Notes under the pieces: generated by a model
What the model was told of the DNA's origin: nothing
The model's database searches: none
Seen by the model: only the letters and a program-made list of their open reading frames with translations
Made by a program: the position numbers and the translations under genes
NCBI GenBank assembly: GCA_944989445.1
Contig: CALYLW010000731.1
Coordinates: 62,001 to 126,000, forward strand
Length of the DNA stretch: 64,000 nt
Source of the DNA: Ampullaceana balthica
Taxonomy: Eukaryota; Mollusca; Gastropoda; Lymnaeidae
Direction of reading: 5' to 3'
Shown here: positions 22,741-36,600 of the stretch, in pieces
How positions within the stretch are numbered: the first letter of the stretch is position 1
Layout: each line of letters starts with the position of its first letter

Positions 22741-25700
22741 AATTATTTTTTTAACTTTAAATATAGAAACAAATTACTTTAAAAAAAGTATTTGAATTGT
22801 TCCATTGAAAACTTGAAAAAAAATATTTTATCACTGACGAATACCTCTTTAAGCTATTGTAAGTGCCAAAGGTTATTATGTATTCTGAATTCCTGATCAA
22901 AAAGTTTATATTCTGAGGATGGAAGACCGTAAGTTCTTTATCGTATAGGCTCCATAGATGATGTTACCAATATTTCATTACTTACCATTGTCTTAGGATG
23001 CAGGGTCGTACAAATATACTTTTATTTTTCGTGACGAGGATGGCTGTGATTTTCTTTCAGTTTATTTAAACTATGTGAAAATGAAGTAAGAATTTTATTT
23101 TATATGCTATTTAGTATTCTTAATTTAATTAACACAATTTTCAAGTAGTGAGTAAATTTGATGAGTTAAGCGATTCTCTAATTCAAAACCACAATAATGT
23201 AAACAAATAATTTGAAAGTTTTTGATTTATAATTGACTATAAAAAGTTATACTAATTAGCAAGAGCGTTTCATATTTATGTAGAATGTGATTTCTCCTTA
23301 CAATTTACATTTTAATAATTTTTGGCTGTCTAATTTTATTGTTTTATATTTTTAAAATAATCAAAGCCTAAGCCGTTACTCACTTATCCCTAATTTTCCA
23401 TATTCCCATGAACAAAGAAGTAGTTTACTGTGTATCCTATGGCTTTCAACTTTAATTAATAAAGTGAAGCAAGTCTTAACTTAAGTAATTTATATTAATT
23501 TTGCTTTCTCTGAAATAAGCTAAAATAAAATAATTTATTCATATGATACTTGATTTATGGACATATCTAGACAAAATAAACTTAATAAACATAAACATGG
23601 TAACCAATTTAAAAATCTATATCGAATTGAACACAATATTTCCACCCCTTCGTGTCTGAGGTAACAAAGTCAATTAAAATACTTCTTAAAATGTAATATC
23701 TTTGTTATACAGGCGTTTTTAAACGAATAAATACCTTTCAAATAAACGTGGCAATCTAATACCCCCAAAAATATACTGGAAAAATGGGGGAGGGGGGCGG
23801 AGGCCAGAGGGTGATTAAAAAAGGTGTGGGTGGGTATAATGTACTATAAGCTAACGAGAACAAAGAAAGAATAGCATCCCTTAGTGAAAGAGCCACATAT
23901 TAGAAAGGTGAATCAATCAGTAACTAAGATCGTTTCCTTGAAAGGAATTTTAGTGAAACAAAATTTTTATAAAAATAGTCTTCAAGCATTTTATATGGAA
24001 ATGTCAAAATTTAAATGATTTCTTACTTTTTGTTCTTAAAGATTTTTTAGCGTATGAAAGATTTCGTGTTTTATTTCGAATACCATGCTTTTTACACTGG
24101 GTCTATAGATATAATTTAATTTTATGCTGTTTTTTTGTATTATTAGAACTTAGAACACATTATTGAATTGTTTTTTTTAAATTTCAAAGCGCTCTTTATC
24201 TTACGTAAAATAGTCTTAATATAAGAGAATTTTTTTTTAATATATTTATACTTATAGCCAAGGAAAGCTGCATTCTCAAGAGTAAGCTCTGCGCTCAATT
24301 TCGTTATTCTACAACCTGATGCAGCTTTTTTATTTGTATACTAGTTCATGTGTCACCCGTCCAATCCTCCTGGGGCATAACGCCACACATTACGACTGGC
24401 ATCAACTAGGTAATATAAAGTGTCCGGTAGTGGAGTTCCACCGCGTGTTTATATCTTCTAATTTAAATTGTTATTTTTTTTTGTGGCGTCCAAAACTTTG
24501 AGAATTATCTTTTACCATTTCTATTCCGCGACTTTTAAACTTAACATTTTTATCTTTGGTGATCAGAAAATTGTGAGTTTTTTTAAAGGAAAAAATATCC
24601 GTTGGCAATAGTTTGACTTGATTTTAGAGAAATTACCTATGCTGGCTAATGATATGATTTTGTTACTAGATATTAGCTTAAACGTTAACTTCACTATAGC
24701 ATTTATCTTCAGAAAATGGTAGGTTCTTTTTTTAATTTTTTTGTATGTAAGCTGTTTCTTTTCTCAGTTATAAAGGGAGTTAAATAAATATACTTGAATG
24801 CTGGCATTTTACTCTTAGTTTTGCTTATTTAAAGTTTCAAATTTAGTTTTATGGTTATTACATCTCATAATAACCAAAATGGTGAAGAAATAAAGGCAAA
24901 TTGAGAAAACATACAAAGCTATTGAATATTTCATCAGAGAAGTAGATAATAAGAACATGCCTTAGATCGACACTTTTCTTTAGAAATTTTAAGAAATTTG
25001 ATAATTTCTTTTGAAAAATATTTATTCTATTATCATTGTATATAAAACTGTTTATTATAATTTTTATTTTTTTTATTTTGCCAGATGAACTTACCATAAA
25101 TATTTAATTATGCTTAAATTTTTTTAACTTCAGTTCTGATAAAATAATAACATCTGAATTTGATAATTTCTACAATTAAAATAATAAATACAATTTTTCA
25201 TCTATTTTTATTTATTAACTTTTCCCATTGGATTGAACACGATCTTAAAAAATATTTAAAAATATATCCACTTTGATCAAGATTTAATATGCACAGTTGT
25301 TACGAACTTTACATTGTCCATGAATCCTAACAGTTAGTCCTTGGCGTTTCTTGAACGCATTGCAATATGTTTGTTTTGCCTAATGTATATTAATGTGTTG
25401 GTTCATCTCCTGAATATCAATGTGTTGCTTTTTAGCTGTCTAGCAACTTGATAGTTGTGTTTCCCTTTTTGAATAGTATTTAGCAAAATTAATGGAGTAT
25501 GAACAAAAATTACATTTTTAAGTACATGGTTTTCTGGAACTTTTTTCAAATACATGTGTGGTTAAGTGTTTTTACAATCTTTGCATTAATTAAATGCGGA
25601 TTAATTAATCTAACAAACATCAACTGTTCTACGTCCTAGACATCAAAATAAAATTTTCAAATACTCTTGTTATATTGTTATAGGATAAGATAATATGTGA

Positions 25701-27112
25701 TTAATATGAAAAGTATTTTTATGTTCAAAAATAAATAAATTTTTATTAAAAAACTAATTTAGTAATGAATATAAGTTAAGTTAATTATCAAGTAGGCAAA
25801 GGGCCAGTACCGAGCCTTACGCTAGCCATACTTACGCGAGACGGCACCTTCCAAAGCCAACAATCCCAGCTACTGCTGTTTAGTAAAACTACGAACTTCA
25901 CTCATTAACAGATCCATACTTTAAAGTTATTTTTGTGAATGATGATGCTACAATGTTTAAGTCGAATCGGTGTGGCAAACAGTTCATGGAAATTTTTAAA
26001 CAATGAAAGAGGAACACATGATAAGGTATTGTTTTATAGTTAATATTCACAAAATTGTAACCTATTTTTTATAAAAATAATCATTTTTGAAATGAGTTTC
26101 TGTTTCAATGGGTAATTTGTACTACTTTAGAAATTACACTATCTTGAAATAAGTTATATATTGAATGGAAAATGGTTTCATGTTTAAACTTGTATTCTTT
26201 ATTTTCAACCAATCATAAAAATATACACACATCAAAGATAATTTTTATTTTTACATATTGCAAGGAAGTTAAACAGTCTTCACAAAACTCCATTATGAAA
26301 AACATTACAAATAATTTTTGAAAAATATTTCATCAATATGCGTTATTCTTTTTTGTGGTAATATTTAAAATAAAATGTGAATTGTTATGCGTTGCATAAC
26401 ACTAAACCCTTGTCTACTTGCGCTGACAGAATGAACACATACCGATCATAAACTTGATCAAGGACAGTCTGACATATATATAAATACAACTGTTGTCAGG
26501 ATAGGTCACTAATCTCCTTATTTGAAAGATCAGCAATGAAAATAATATTTTAACAAACAAACAAAAAAAACACGATATTTCATGTAAAACGTTACCTGGC
26601 TTATTTTTAGCTTTAAAAATAGTCCAATTAAATTGTGAATATTGTTTGAATGTATTTACACATAATTTTGTATAAAAAATTAAAGCATGAGAATTTGAAA
26701 CAAGAATTGACATATAATGAGCTATAAAATGATTATTAAAAACAAGCTATCTAGCCATGATTTCATATATTTTGAAACACTAAATGATAACATTGTGTAT
26801 CTGTTAATTGTTTCTCTAGATTTAATTTATTATAAAAGTTGTTTTCACCGTCAAAGACACCTGTATTTGTGGGGTCAAAATATTAGAACTTGCTAAATCA
26901 CTAGCAATATGAGTCGTGTATGTAATATAGCTGCAGCATTCAAAATATTTCTTGCCATGGCTTGTCTATTCTAGCTGCAGCAGTGGCATTACCATTGGTA
27001 TATGATGGATCAAACAAGAACTGTGGAGAAGTGACTTGTATATGTTTAATCAAGTTAGTGGAGGGGAAAATGACTGTTGTATGTTCATGTGTCCAGTGCC
27101 CATCAACTAAAT
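22741..27112. other. AT-rich intergenic region between the convergent genes
   Basis: Contains the presumed 3' UTR of gene 1. An AATAAA occurs near 23458, about 720 nt past the stop, but is not assigned. Otherwise long low-complexity AT-rich sequence with no coding exon, RNA gene or clear transposon that I can support. Confidence 0.5.
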
Positions 27113-27297
27113 CAGTGCTTCTCAAAGTGGTCGTCCGCGGACCGGTGCCGGTCCATGGGCCATCCGCCGCCGGTCGGCAGAAGTTATAAAAAAAGGACAG
27201 AAAAAATTGTCAGTGCAGGGAAAAAAGTGCACCGGTCTCTGGTGCAATGGAAAAATTTCCTGACGGTCCGCCATACTAAAAAGTTTGAGAAGCACTG
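27113..27297. mobile_element. 185-bp hAT MITE, family M1, with 8-bp TSD
   Basis: Terminal repeats CAGTGCTTCTCAAA and TTTGAGAAGCACTG. The flanks AACTAAAT (27105-27112) and AACTAGAT (27298-27305) are an 8-bp target duplication with one difference. GC-rich core with 'ccggtgccggtcc'. A second copy is at 59930-60115. It lies about 235 bp beyond the gene 2 stop and so may be within its 3' UTR. Confidence 0.9.
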
Positions 27298-27531
27298 AAC
27301 TAGATTATGTATTTTAGACACAGATAAAGAGCAGATATGTCAATGCTTCGTTTAGAAATCATGCATCTGTCAAAATAATTTTTGTTTTAAATATTGAAGT
27401 TGTAATTTACGTTGGAAGCCATTGTTATAATTGCACTGTTAAATGAGACACCTTCTTCTATCAATGTAATCATCTGTCACACAAATATCAAGATGACAGC
27501 CAGCCCAGGTGATGAAGATGAATAGGATGTC

Positions 27532-27610
27532 TTATTGAAACACCAAGACCTCACAAAGTACAAGACTTTCGTATGTGTCAGTTTTAGTTAGTAGCTGAAC
27601 GATGACATAC
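27532..27610 (-). CDS. Gene 2 exon 7: last F5/8C strand and stop
   Basis: Acceptor TTATTTCAG. The exon supplies the rest of G-R-Y-V-I-V-Q-L, then L-V-L-C-E-V-L-V-F-Q and TAA at 27534-27532. The phase 2 start fits exon 6 exactly. The domain ends at the stop, so nothing follows the lectin-like fold. Confidence 0.87.
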
Positions 27611-30600
27611 CTGAAATAATAATAACGTATCACTTTATTTATAATTTCACTGGTATTTTCTAACAACCATTTAAAGATACGCTATTCGTTATTATAATTA
27701 AAATATCACTAATAAATAAAATGGCTTGAAGATAAGCTACTATTTCAGAAGAGTTTTTCACGAGCAAATGAATTTATGCTAAATTCGCGTCCCAAGATTT
27801 TTAGTATAATAATTACCTTCCACGCAATTTCTTGTTACAGGAAATTCTCAAGTTCAATGTCTTAGCCTCTCCCACGAAGCCCCCACAAAGACCACTATCA
27901 TCAGTCATGTTACTCGCCTTGCTAACATATACTTGAATGTCATGGAGCTCTGTGAACAGGAGACGATTGTCAAAATACAATAACCATTAAATATGAATAT
28001 GAACAGAAAATAGAGACAGATATCCTGTTTAAGCAATGACTAACGGTACAAAATTAAACGCCTCTTGAACGCTCACGTGGTGCTAAGAAGAATTTTTTTT
28101 AAGATGTTGTGTTATTTGAAATAGCAATCGTTTGCCAGACAACTCTTTAGTGTGATCAGTGGTCCTCGAAATGTTTGATTAAACTTTCTTTAGTGTGATC
28201 AGTGGTCCTCAAAATGTTTCACCAAACTTTCTTTTGTGTGATCGGTCATCTGACTGTTTGACCAGATAATCGCTTCGTGTTATCAATGTTCCTCCGACTG
28301 TTTAAACAGAGTACCTGTGTGGTCAGTGGTCCCCTAGATAACGACATATACTACCCATTGCGTGGTCAGTGGTTCAAAAACTAATTAACCGGATTTCCTT
28401 ATAGTTTTTACCTTGCTGCTCTATGAGATTGAATTAAATATATTCAATCATATTAAACAATGAACTCTTAGCCCACTAACAGCAGACCCCTTTTTCAATA
28501 ACTTCACAATATAAAATCTCTACTCTCTACCTCTACCATTACAAAAGCAAGACTGGAGCTCTACGTGGTTTGTAAAAGCAAATACCGTATTTACTGGCAT
28601 ATAAGCCAACATCGCATATAAGCAGACCCCCTATACTGCTTTAAAATGACCAGTTTTTGCAAAAACCTACAGACCATTACAATTGTCTAATTTTACTCCA
28701 TATTTTGGGTTCATAGAAAGTTTGCTACTTTAAAGATGTAAAATGCTAACTTTTCTGTTACAGACAAGTTTGTTTACCTTTTGAAATGACACAAAAACGT
28801 GTTCTGCTCTATCCACATTATTTGCTACTAGATACTCCCGGCGGCGTACCATACGCCGCGGACTTGCTCATGGATAGTGCAAAGAAAGGGGGGGGGGAAC
28901 GAACACGAACTACAGCATGAAGAAATCATAACAACGCGAGTGAACGTCGGTATGGGGGGGGGGCCACCAAATTCGTTGTTGGTCTCGATACATTCGCAAA
29001 GCGGTTATCTACCTGCCCACCACCCATCACCACCCTAGCTTGCCAACCATAAACTGTGATTGGCAGACCCTAGCGAGGGTCAGCCATGTTCGCAAAAAGG
29101 GGGCTAAGAACGGGAACTAACAAACCTTTTAAAAAAAATAATTACAAACTAGAGTTTTCGCGGGGGATTGTACCCAGGACCTTCCCCGTGTGAGGCGGAA
29201 TGATAACCACAAACCTACGAATCACACGTTATTCTGTGAATGAACAACGCAAGTGAACGCAAGTACCATTGTTGGTCTCGAGACATGCCAAACATAAACT
29301 GATTGGTTGACTCCATTTGCACATACTCGCTTTGGTGAAATCTATATTTATAATTCTCTACGTCGCCCAACCATGCGGGACACCACGAAAGTATGTGCAA
29401 ACGAGCATGACGTATGACCCTCACCTCTCTACGTCGCCCAACCATGCAGGACACCACGCAAGTATGTGCAAATGAGCATGACGAATGACCCTCGCTGGTG
29501 TCGACCAATGTCTCGAGATATAATTCTCTCCGTCGCCCAACCATGAGGGACACCACGCAAGTATGTGCAAACCAGCATTACGAATGGGCTCGATCAATGT
29601 CTCGAGACCAACAACGGTCCTTGCGTTCACTTGCATTGTACCTTCACATAATAACGTGAGATTAATGGTGTACTGGTTATCATGCTAGGGTCGGCCAATC
29701 ACAATTTATGGTTGGCAAGCTAATGTGGTAAAGGGTGGTGGGCATGTAGATAACCACAGTGCTAAAATCTCGAAACCAACAATGAGTCGGCAGTTCACCC
29801 TCCCCCTCAACCGACGTTAACTCGCGTTGTTTTTTTTTCTTCGTGCTCTAGTTTGTGTCCGTTCTTTCTCCACTTTCTTTGCACTCTCCATGAGCAATTC
29901 TGCGGCGTATGCTACGCCACGGGGCGTCTAGTATTTATATATAGATAATAATTTCGGAACCTTCCGCTCAAAAGATGTTCACACCGGATGAATAATGAAG
30001 TATATATTTAGAAAAAAAAATAATATAAATAAATAGATAAATAAATTGATTATTTATATAGCGCTGTATCCCAGAGGAACTGGGCTCACGGCGCTTTACA
30101 TGAAATAAATAACATACCTATAAGTATTAAATTAACTTTCATATCATAAGCAACACAACAATTACAGTACATTACATATACATTTTTATGTCTCTCCATG
30201 TGTCCATTTTGTTTTATGCGCATATAAGCCGACCCCCTGATTTCAGTATTATATTTGATAGTTCTAAACTCGGCTTATATGCGAGTAAATACGGTACTAT
30301 TGAAGTTGAGTGAGTATTAATACTGTTTGTTTATATGCTGACTATAATACAACTTTAAATTATAATGATCAAACGAAATTAAAAACATATTACTATATTT
30401 TATAAACGATGCCGAATATCAAAATAGTTTTCAATATTGTTCTTTCGTATTTACTACAATGTACTACTTATCATTATATAGATAAGTCATGCATATTTTA
30501 AACTTGATGTAAACATATCTTCTTATTTCTTAGCAAATAGAAAAAAATTCTTACTGTTTACACTGCTACCTTGTATTCGTACGCTACCAATTGCTTTCTC

Positions 30601-33600
30601 GCTGCTCAAATCCACATACCAAGTAGGAGATCTCTCTAAACCTTTAGTTACAATGCGTTTAAAAAGAAGAATTAAATAATCAACAATAAAATAGATCAGA
30701 ATCCTTTCAGTCCTCCACTGTGTGCAATATAAAATAATCTTTGTTATTTTAATTTTTTTTAATATTGTCATTTATTCTTAAAACTCACATTATTCAATAA
30801 ACTTAATGAATGATTGACGTCAACTTTTTAAAAAAAAATTGTTATGAGATAAAGGCCAGCATGACTACCAAAGTTTAATAATAACATGTTTTAAAAAAGA
30901 ATAACAGCTTGTACATTTAACACAACGGTTGAGTGGGGTTTTGCGTCTTTGAGAAACAATTGTAATTGAATGCCTAGATCAGTAAGAAATTTGATTACAG
31001 CGATACCGTGACTGACAACAAAAATCTAAAAAAAAATTTTGTTAAGGTTAAGGCTCGAAATTATAAAAAAAATGAAATAAGCAGAAGAAAGGATATTATT
31101 TTTAACCTGTGCTGGAACAGGAAGTGACGTCACCATCCACGGCCAAGCCAGCCTGGGCAATCACATCTTCAATCTTGTCACGTTTAGACATGGACGATTG
31201 GAAGGCGCGCTTATCAAGAGCGAGGTTGCTAAGTGACAACAGCTGGGCTGTAAGAAACAAGCGTGAAGCATGGTAGTGAAAATGTATGATCTGTACACAG
31301 AACAAGCCGAAAGAGTGATAATAAACAAAAGATTTGATGTGTATAAGACAAGCCGGCAGAGTGATGGCAATAATAATATGTGATCAGTACAGGGCAAGCA
31401 GGCAGAGTGCTGGTAAACAGAAGATTTGATCTGTACATGAAAAGTAGGGAGTGCTGGTGAAAAGGAGATTTGATCTTTACAGGAAAAGTCGGCAATTTGA
31501 TGTTAAACAGAAGATTTGATCTATACAGGAAAAGTAGGCAGAATGAAGATTTAAAATAATAATTTTTTAAGCAAATAAAATTTAAAGTCTGTATAAACTA
31601 GAGCCTTTAATCATTTTTTTTTAATTCTTAAAATGGATGCATTTCATTGACTATATTTTTCATATAGATATTTCATATCTATATATATATAAATGAATTT
31701 ATGTCTTTTGTCTTTCTGTCTTCATGTCTCTTATAGCCTATTACGCCATTCATCAGATTGCCATAAAACTTTGAGAGATTGTTTTTTAAACTCCTGGAAT
31801 TAATGTAAGCCTCACTGGGCTCCGGGGGCCCATTAAGTTTTTTTGTCTTATGTGAGCTATTTATCTGAATAGAACTTGACCAAACTTGGTAGGTAAACAC
31901 CTGATGGCCTATATTAAAACAACTGCAGTTTAATGAACTCAAAATTTCCATTTCTTGTGGTCGGGGCCCCAAATGTCTTTTTTCGTTTATGCTTTGGATT
32001 TTATTGACCATTCAATTGTATAAAATCTTGAGAAATATAGATAAATAGATCTATTATGAAATTGATTGAATTAAATAGGTGTTTCTAATATTACATCATG
32101 CACCGAAGGGGCCCGGGGGCCCATAATGTTGTTGTTTGTTTTTTTGGTAGCATGAGCTTAAGCTTTAGCTACTCGGAAAATAAGTGGATCTCGGCCGAAC
32201 TTGGTAAATAAAAACTTTAGAGCCTATATTAAAATATTATAGGACACTGAACTCCTAATGTTCATTCCTTCGGGGCCGGGGGCCGCAAACGTCATTTTTT
32301 AAACGTTTAAGTTTAATTACCCATTAAATTTTATAAGATCTTGAGAAATATAGATAAAGTGATCCATTATGAAATCGATTGAAATGAACAGGTGTTTCGA
32401 ACTTTACATCTGGGACCGAATGGGCCTGGGGGCCCCTAATATTCTTTTTTGCTAAAATGAGCTATGTAAAAAAATTAGTAAAGCGTAAGTTACTAGGAAA
32501 ATGAATGGAACTTTACCAAACTTGGTATATAAAAACTTCAGAGCCTATATTAAAATACTGTAGGGCATTGAACTCCAAATGTCCATTGTATTGGGGCCGG
32601 GGGCCAAAAAAATTTTGTGTGTAAAAGTTTTAGATTTAATTCCACATGCAATTTTAAACGATTTTGATGATATAGAAAAATTAAATCATTATGAAATTTG
32701 TTAGAATGAACAGTTGTTTCAAACTTTCAATCCTGCACCGAATGGGCCGGGGCCTTAAAGTCATAATTCAAGTGATCTTGGCTAAACTTCGTATATTAAA
32801 ACTTGATAGCTTATATTAAAATACTATAGGTCACTAAACACCTAATGTTCATTCCTTCGGGGCAGGGGCCCCCATTTTTTGTACAAAATATAAGTTTATA
32901 TCTTGCACAGTTTAGTCTCAAAGGCCCTTTTTGCCATTTTTTGCTTTCATATCTATAAAATATATTATGCGTTAGTTACTAGACAAATGAATAGATCTTG
33001 ACCAAACTTGGTATATATAAACTTGATTGCCCATATTAAAATTCTTTGGGGAATTGAACTCCTTTTATTCATTACTTAAGGCCCGAGGTCCAACATTTTT
33101 TTCATAAATGTTTAAGATTTTATTCCCCATTCTATTTTACATGGTCTTTACCAAAATTGATAATATTTTCATTACTATCATGATTGTAAAGAACAGATGT
33201 TTCGAACTTTAAATCTTGCACTCATTGGGTCTGGTGGCCTTTCAAGTTGTCTCTTGCTTATATTAGCATACACAGATCCATCGTGATTCAGATTGCAATG
33301 TATAGGGATTTTGAAATTTAAATCTTGCACCATTTAGGACGCGGGGCCATTTATGTTTTAAAATTATGATATAAGAGATATAATTATTGTTTTATTCAAC
33401 CTAAAACCCATGATAATTTGATAAGTTGCTGAGTAAAATTGCAATATATTTTTTTTTAAAGAAGCACTTATTTTTCGACTGTGGCCCTTAATTTTTTTGT
33501 ATTATGTAAGCTTTTAAAATATTTTTTAACAGTTCGAATGCAATGAAACTTGAGAATTGTTTGACTAATTTCCGCAAAGATTTCTGGCACAACTGTTTTT

Positions 33601-36600
33601 AAAAGGTACGCTCATTGATTTCTATTAACTTATTCCTTTATACTGAGATAGTTGCAACTCGCGACAGGTCAGCAAGTAGACCTATAAAATAAATACGAAA
33701 ATGATAATATTTTTATATTTTTATATATTAATACATTTTTCTTTTGTGTCTTTTTTTGTTGTTTTTTAACACTAGAGACTTAGGTTATAGTCGTTCATGT
33801 ATAAATGTCACATGAGAAAGTTCGTTTTTTATAACGGGATAGATCTGATCACACCTAAGATCCTATTAAAAGACGTATGTTTCAAGTGTCCATCCATTAT
33901 GGTAGCCAGGACAGACCTAATGTTAATTTCGATTTTTAAAGATTTTTTCATGATTGAGATCTACGCAGTAGTCCAGTCAAGACACTCTAAAAGACCTAAA
34001 GATGTAATAGGGCACTTCCCTAACGTAATGCTCCTAAATAAAACGAAGATCTTCACGCCCTCAACGGTTTTGAAAAAAATGAATTAAATTATACATGTGG
34101 AGGCTCTTGGCGTTTTTACAAGGATGATTTTATTTCTTTCTTTTTTCCCCTTAAAACTGGGCTAGAAATTTATTCTCAGGAGTCTTAAGCAGCTTTATTG
34201 AATAATAAATTCAAAATAATGTTAGAGCAAAGCTGTTGAATTATTTATGTTTAGGGGTGCACCAGAAAGGAAAACCTATTTAGATCAATGCAAAAAATCT
34301 CATGTACATAAATTTGTTTGGACGTAATCGATGGGGAAGTGGAGCCAACTTTTTCTCTTAGAGTGTTTTTGTATTGTATTTATTATTTATAAGTTGATAA
34401 ATAATTTTATAATAGTTGCCTATATAAGTGGAATTAGTTAAAATTGCCTTTGTTCTCACGTCAACTTAACTATAGATAGAATATATATTGTCTATCGTTA
34501 ATTACTTACTTTCTCTAGATTATAGTTATTTTCTCTAAATAAAAACGTTTTTCTCCAAAAAATTAAAGAAAACATTCCCTCTGAATAATAACTGTTTTTC
34601 TCTAAGCAAGTGCTATTTTTATCTACATTAGAACTATTTTTTCTAGATAATTTGTTTTCTTTAGTTAAGAGATTTCTTTATCTATTAAGGACTTATTTTC
34701 CCCAGGTACGAGCGTTCTTTCTATAAAATAAGGAGCTTTTTACAGCTATATAGACATAAATATTTAAACTGATTACACCTACTAAGTCCATCGAGATACT
34801 TTAAGGTATAGATTTCAGCAACATTTAGAAGCTATTTTCAGCTTTTATTACACGTCTTTTTAACTAAGTCTGGTTATTGAGATTTTTCGTAGCTTATTTA
34901 GAATTTTTATCTGAAAGTTCCTTGTTAAAAGGATTGGATTTAGGTCTTCTCTATCTCATAATGTGGCACACCACAATTTTGCCGACGGAGGGGAGGGTAC
35001 TCAATTTTGACCTCATTACTGGGAATACACTCGACCTTTTTCATCATGCCCCCGGGCGTTTATTGATTTGAGCTTCTGTAATGGCAGTTCTTAGACTTTT
35101 CTTTCAGGGGAAATTCTGTGTTGTGGCTTTCAAGTGACGGGAAGAAGTAAATAGTATTACATTCCATTAGAGTCCTTTAACAGAACGTACTGACACTTTC
35201 GCTTTTAAGATTGTGGTTTGTACGTCTGACACTGGTTTATTTTATTTCGTTTCCGTAAATAAGGTTAGCAATTAATGTTAGATTAATTCTGTTCATAACA
35301 CTGTAGGCTAGCCAACAATCCCAAAGAGTGTCCATGTGGAGTTCAGAGTGAACTTTGTAAGGTGACCTAAGTCAACAAAAGACTCTGTATTCCCGATATG
35401 AAACGTAGGCTGGATCAATCAAGTCTCACACACGTGTGTAGCCCAGTTTAAGTACTACTCATGAAATCTCACGTGGTAAATTCTAATGCTCTGGTAAAAC
35501 CTAACTGCCCCAGTAAAAGTTAAATCTGTTCCTAAACAACTTACTACTGATCTGCTGAAACCTAGTATTGGAAAACGTTACTACAGCTGTGGTACAACAA
35601 ATTACTACGATCTTACAACTTGTTACTGTTCCTCTTTTAATAATAAGTGTATTGATTCCGTTAAATTGAAGTGATATATCATAGTTATGTGGAAGCAATT
35701 AGTTTTTGTTTTAGGCTGTGATGCTAAAACACATGATTTCAGTATCGTGCATTATAACAAAGCGTGTGATAAATTTCAAATTCGTATAAGGGGGACCATC
35801 GTAAAATCTTAAATGTTCAAGCTTTAGATTGTAGTTATTCAAGTGTACTGCAGTGTCACTAGTGTACTACATTTACTACATCACTTCTAGTCTATTGTAG
35901 TTCTCCACGTGTACCCAAGCACTACCAATGTAATACAGTGTCTAAGTGTAATTCGTGTGCTCCTGGAGTAGTAGAGTGCTCCTGGTGTACTACGGTGCTC
36001 CTGGTGTACTACAGTGCTCCTAGTGTACTACAGTGCTCCTAGTGTACTACAGTGCTCCTAGTGTACTACAGTGCTCCTAGTACACTACAGTGCTCCTAGT
36101 GTACTACAGTGCTCCTAGTGTACTACAGTGATCCTAGTGTACTACAGTGCTTCTAGTGTACTATAGTGCTCCTAGTGCACTACAGAGTTCCTGGTGTACT
36201 ACAGTGCTCAAAGTGTCTTGCTGTTGCTACTGCTATGTGTATTAACTGCAGCTTATTGCGTGAAATAATAATCTTTCTAGCTTTCACCTATAGGATTAAA
36301 TAAAGGTAAAGTCAATCAAATCTGTTATGGTTTTAAAAAAATAGCACTTTAAAATTATTTTTAAAATTTCATTTTAATGACAAAACAATATTTCGGCACC
36401 TACTTCATGCTGGCGCCAGGGTTACGTTTCTACTTTGCGCGTTTTTAAGGGCTCAAGATTAAATAATCTTCTATACATATAAGACGCATTTGTTGTCTGT
36501 CTGTCTGTCTGTTCCCTAATAACTCAAGATCCAGACAACCAAATAACGTGAAATTTGGTACACGTACACAAAATTATACCGGAAAGGTTAGTAAACAGGT

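Larger units (their letters stand above)
28828..29936. mobile_element. Two Helitron-like copies in inverted orientation
   Basis: The right end has a GC hairpin (gcggcgta...tacgcc) followed by GGGGCGTCTAGTA. The left end is the complement of a similar structure (TACTAGATACTCCCGGCGGC). Both resemble Helitron 3' ends (hairpin, then CTAG|T), facing outward. The internal sequence matches the element near 54.96-55.48 kb on both strands. No Rep/helicase sequence is visible, so these are non-autonomous. Confidence 0.6.
28583..30296. mobile_element. TIR element (TACCGTATTTACT ends) split by nested insertions
   Basis: The left end TACCGTATTTACTGGCATAT and right end ATATGCGAGTAAATACGGTA are near-complementary, each followed inward by GGCTTATA/AAGCCGAC-type sequence and CCCCCT. 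Most of the 1.7 kb between is the composite at 28828-29936 plus a LINE 3' end. It lies in gene 2 intron 5. Confidence 0.75.

Noticed and set aside
29215..29636. Repeated - strand frames with W-C-P-S-W-L-G-D
   Set aside because: They are readings through the three-copy tandem repeat inside the Helitron-like composite.
31107..31242. Joining gene 2 exon 2 directly to exon 4 through the second AG (CCCAG) in phase 0
   Set aside because: It is possible, but skipping the first AG is unusual, and the 61-nt exon at 40910-40970 fits both phases with good splice sites.
31161..31495. Overlapping - strand frames rich in Leu, Ser and Cys
   Set aside because: They are shadows of the 55-bp tandem array. 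Only the frame of 31107-31247 matches a protein family.
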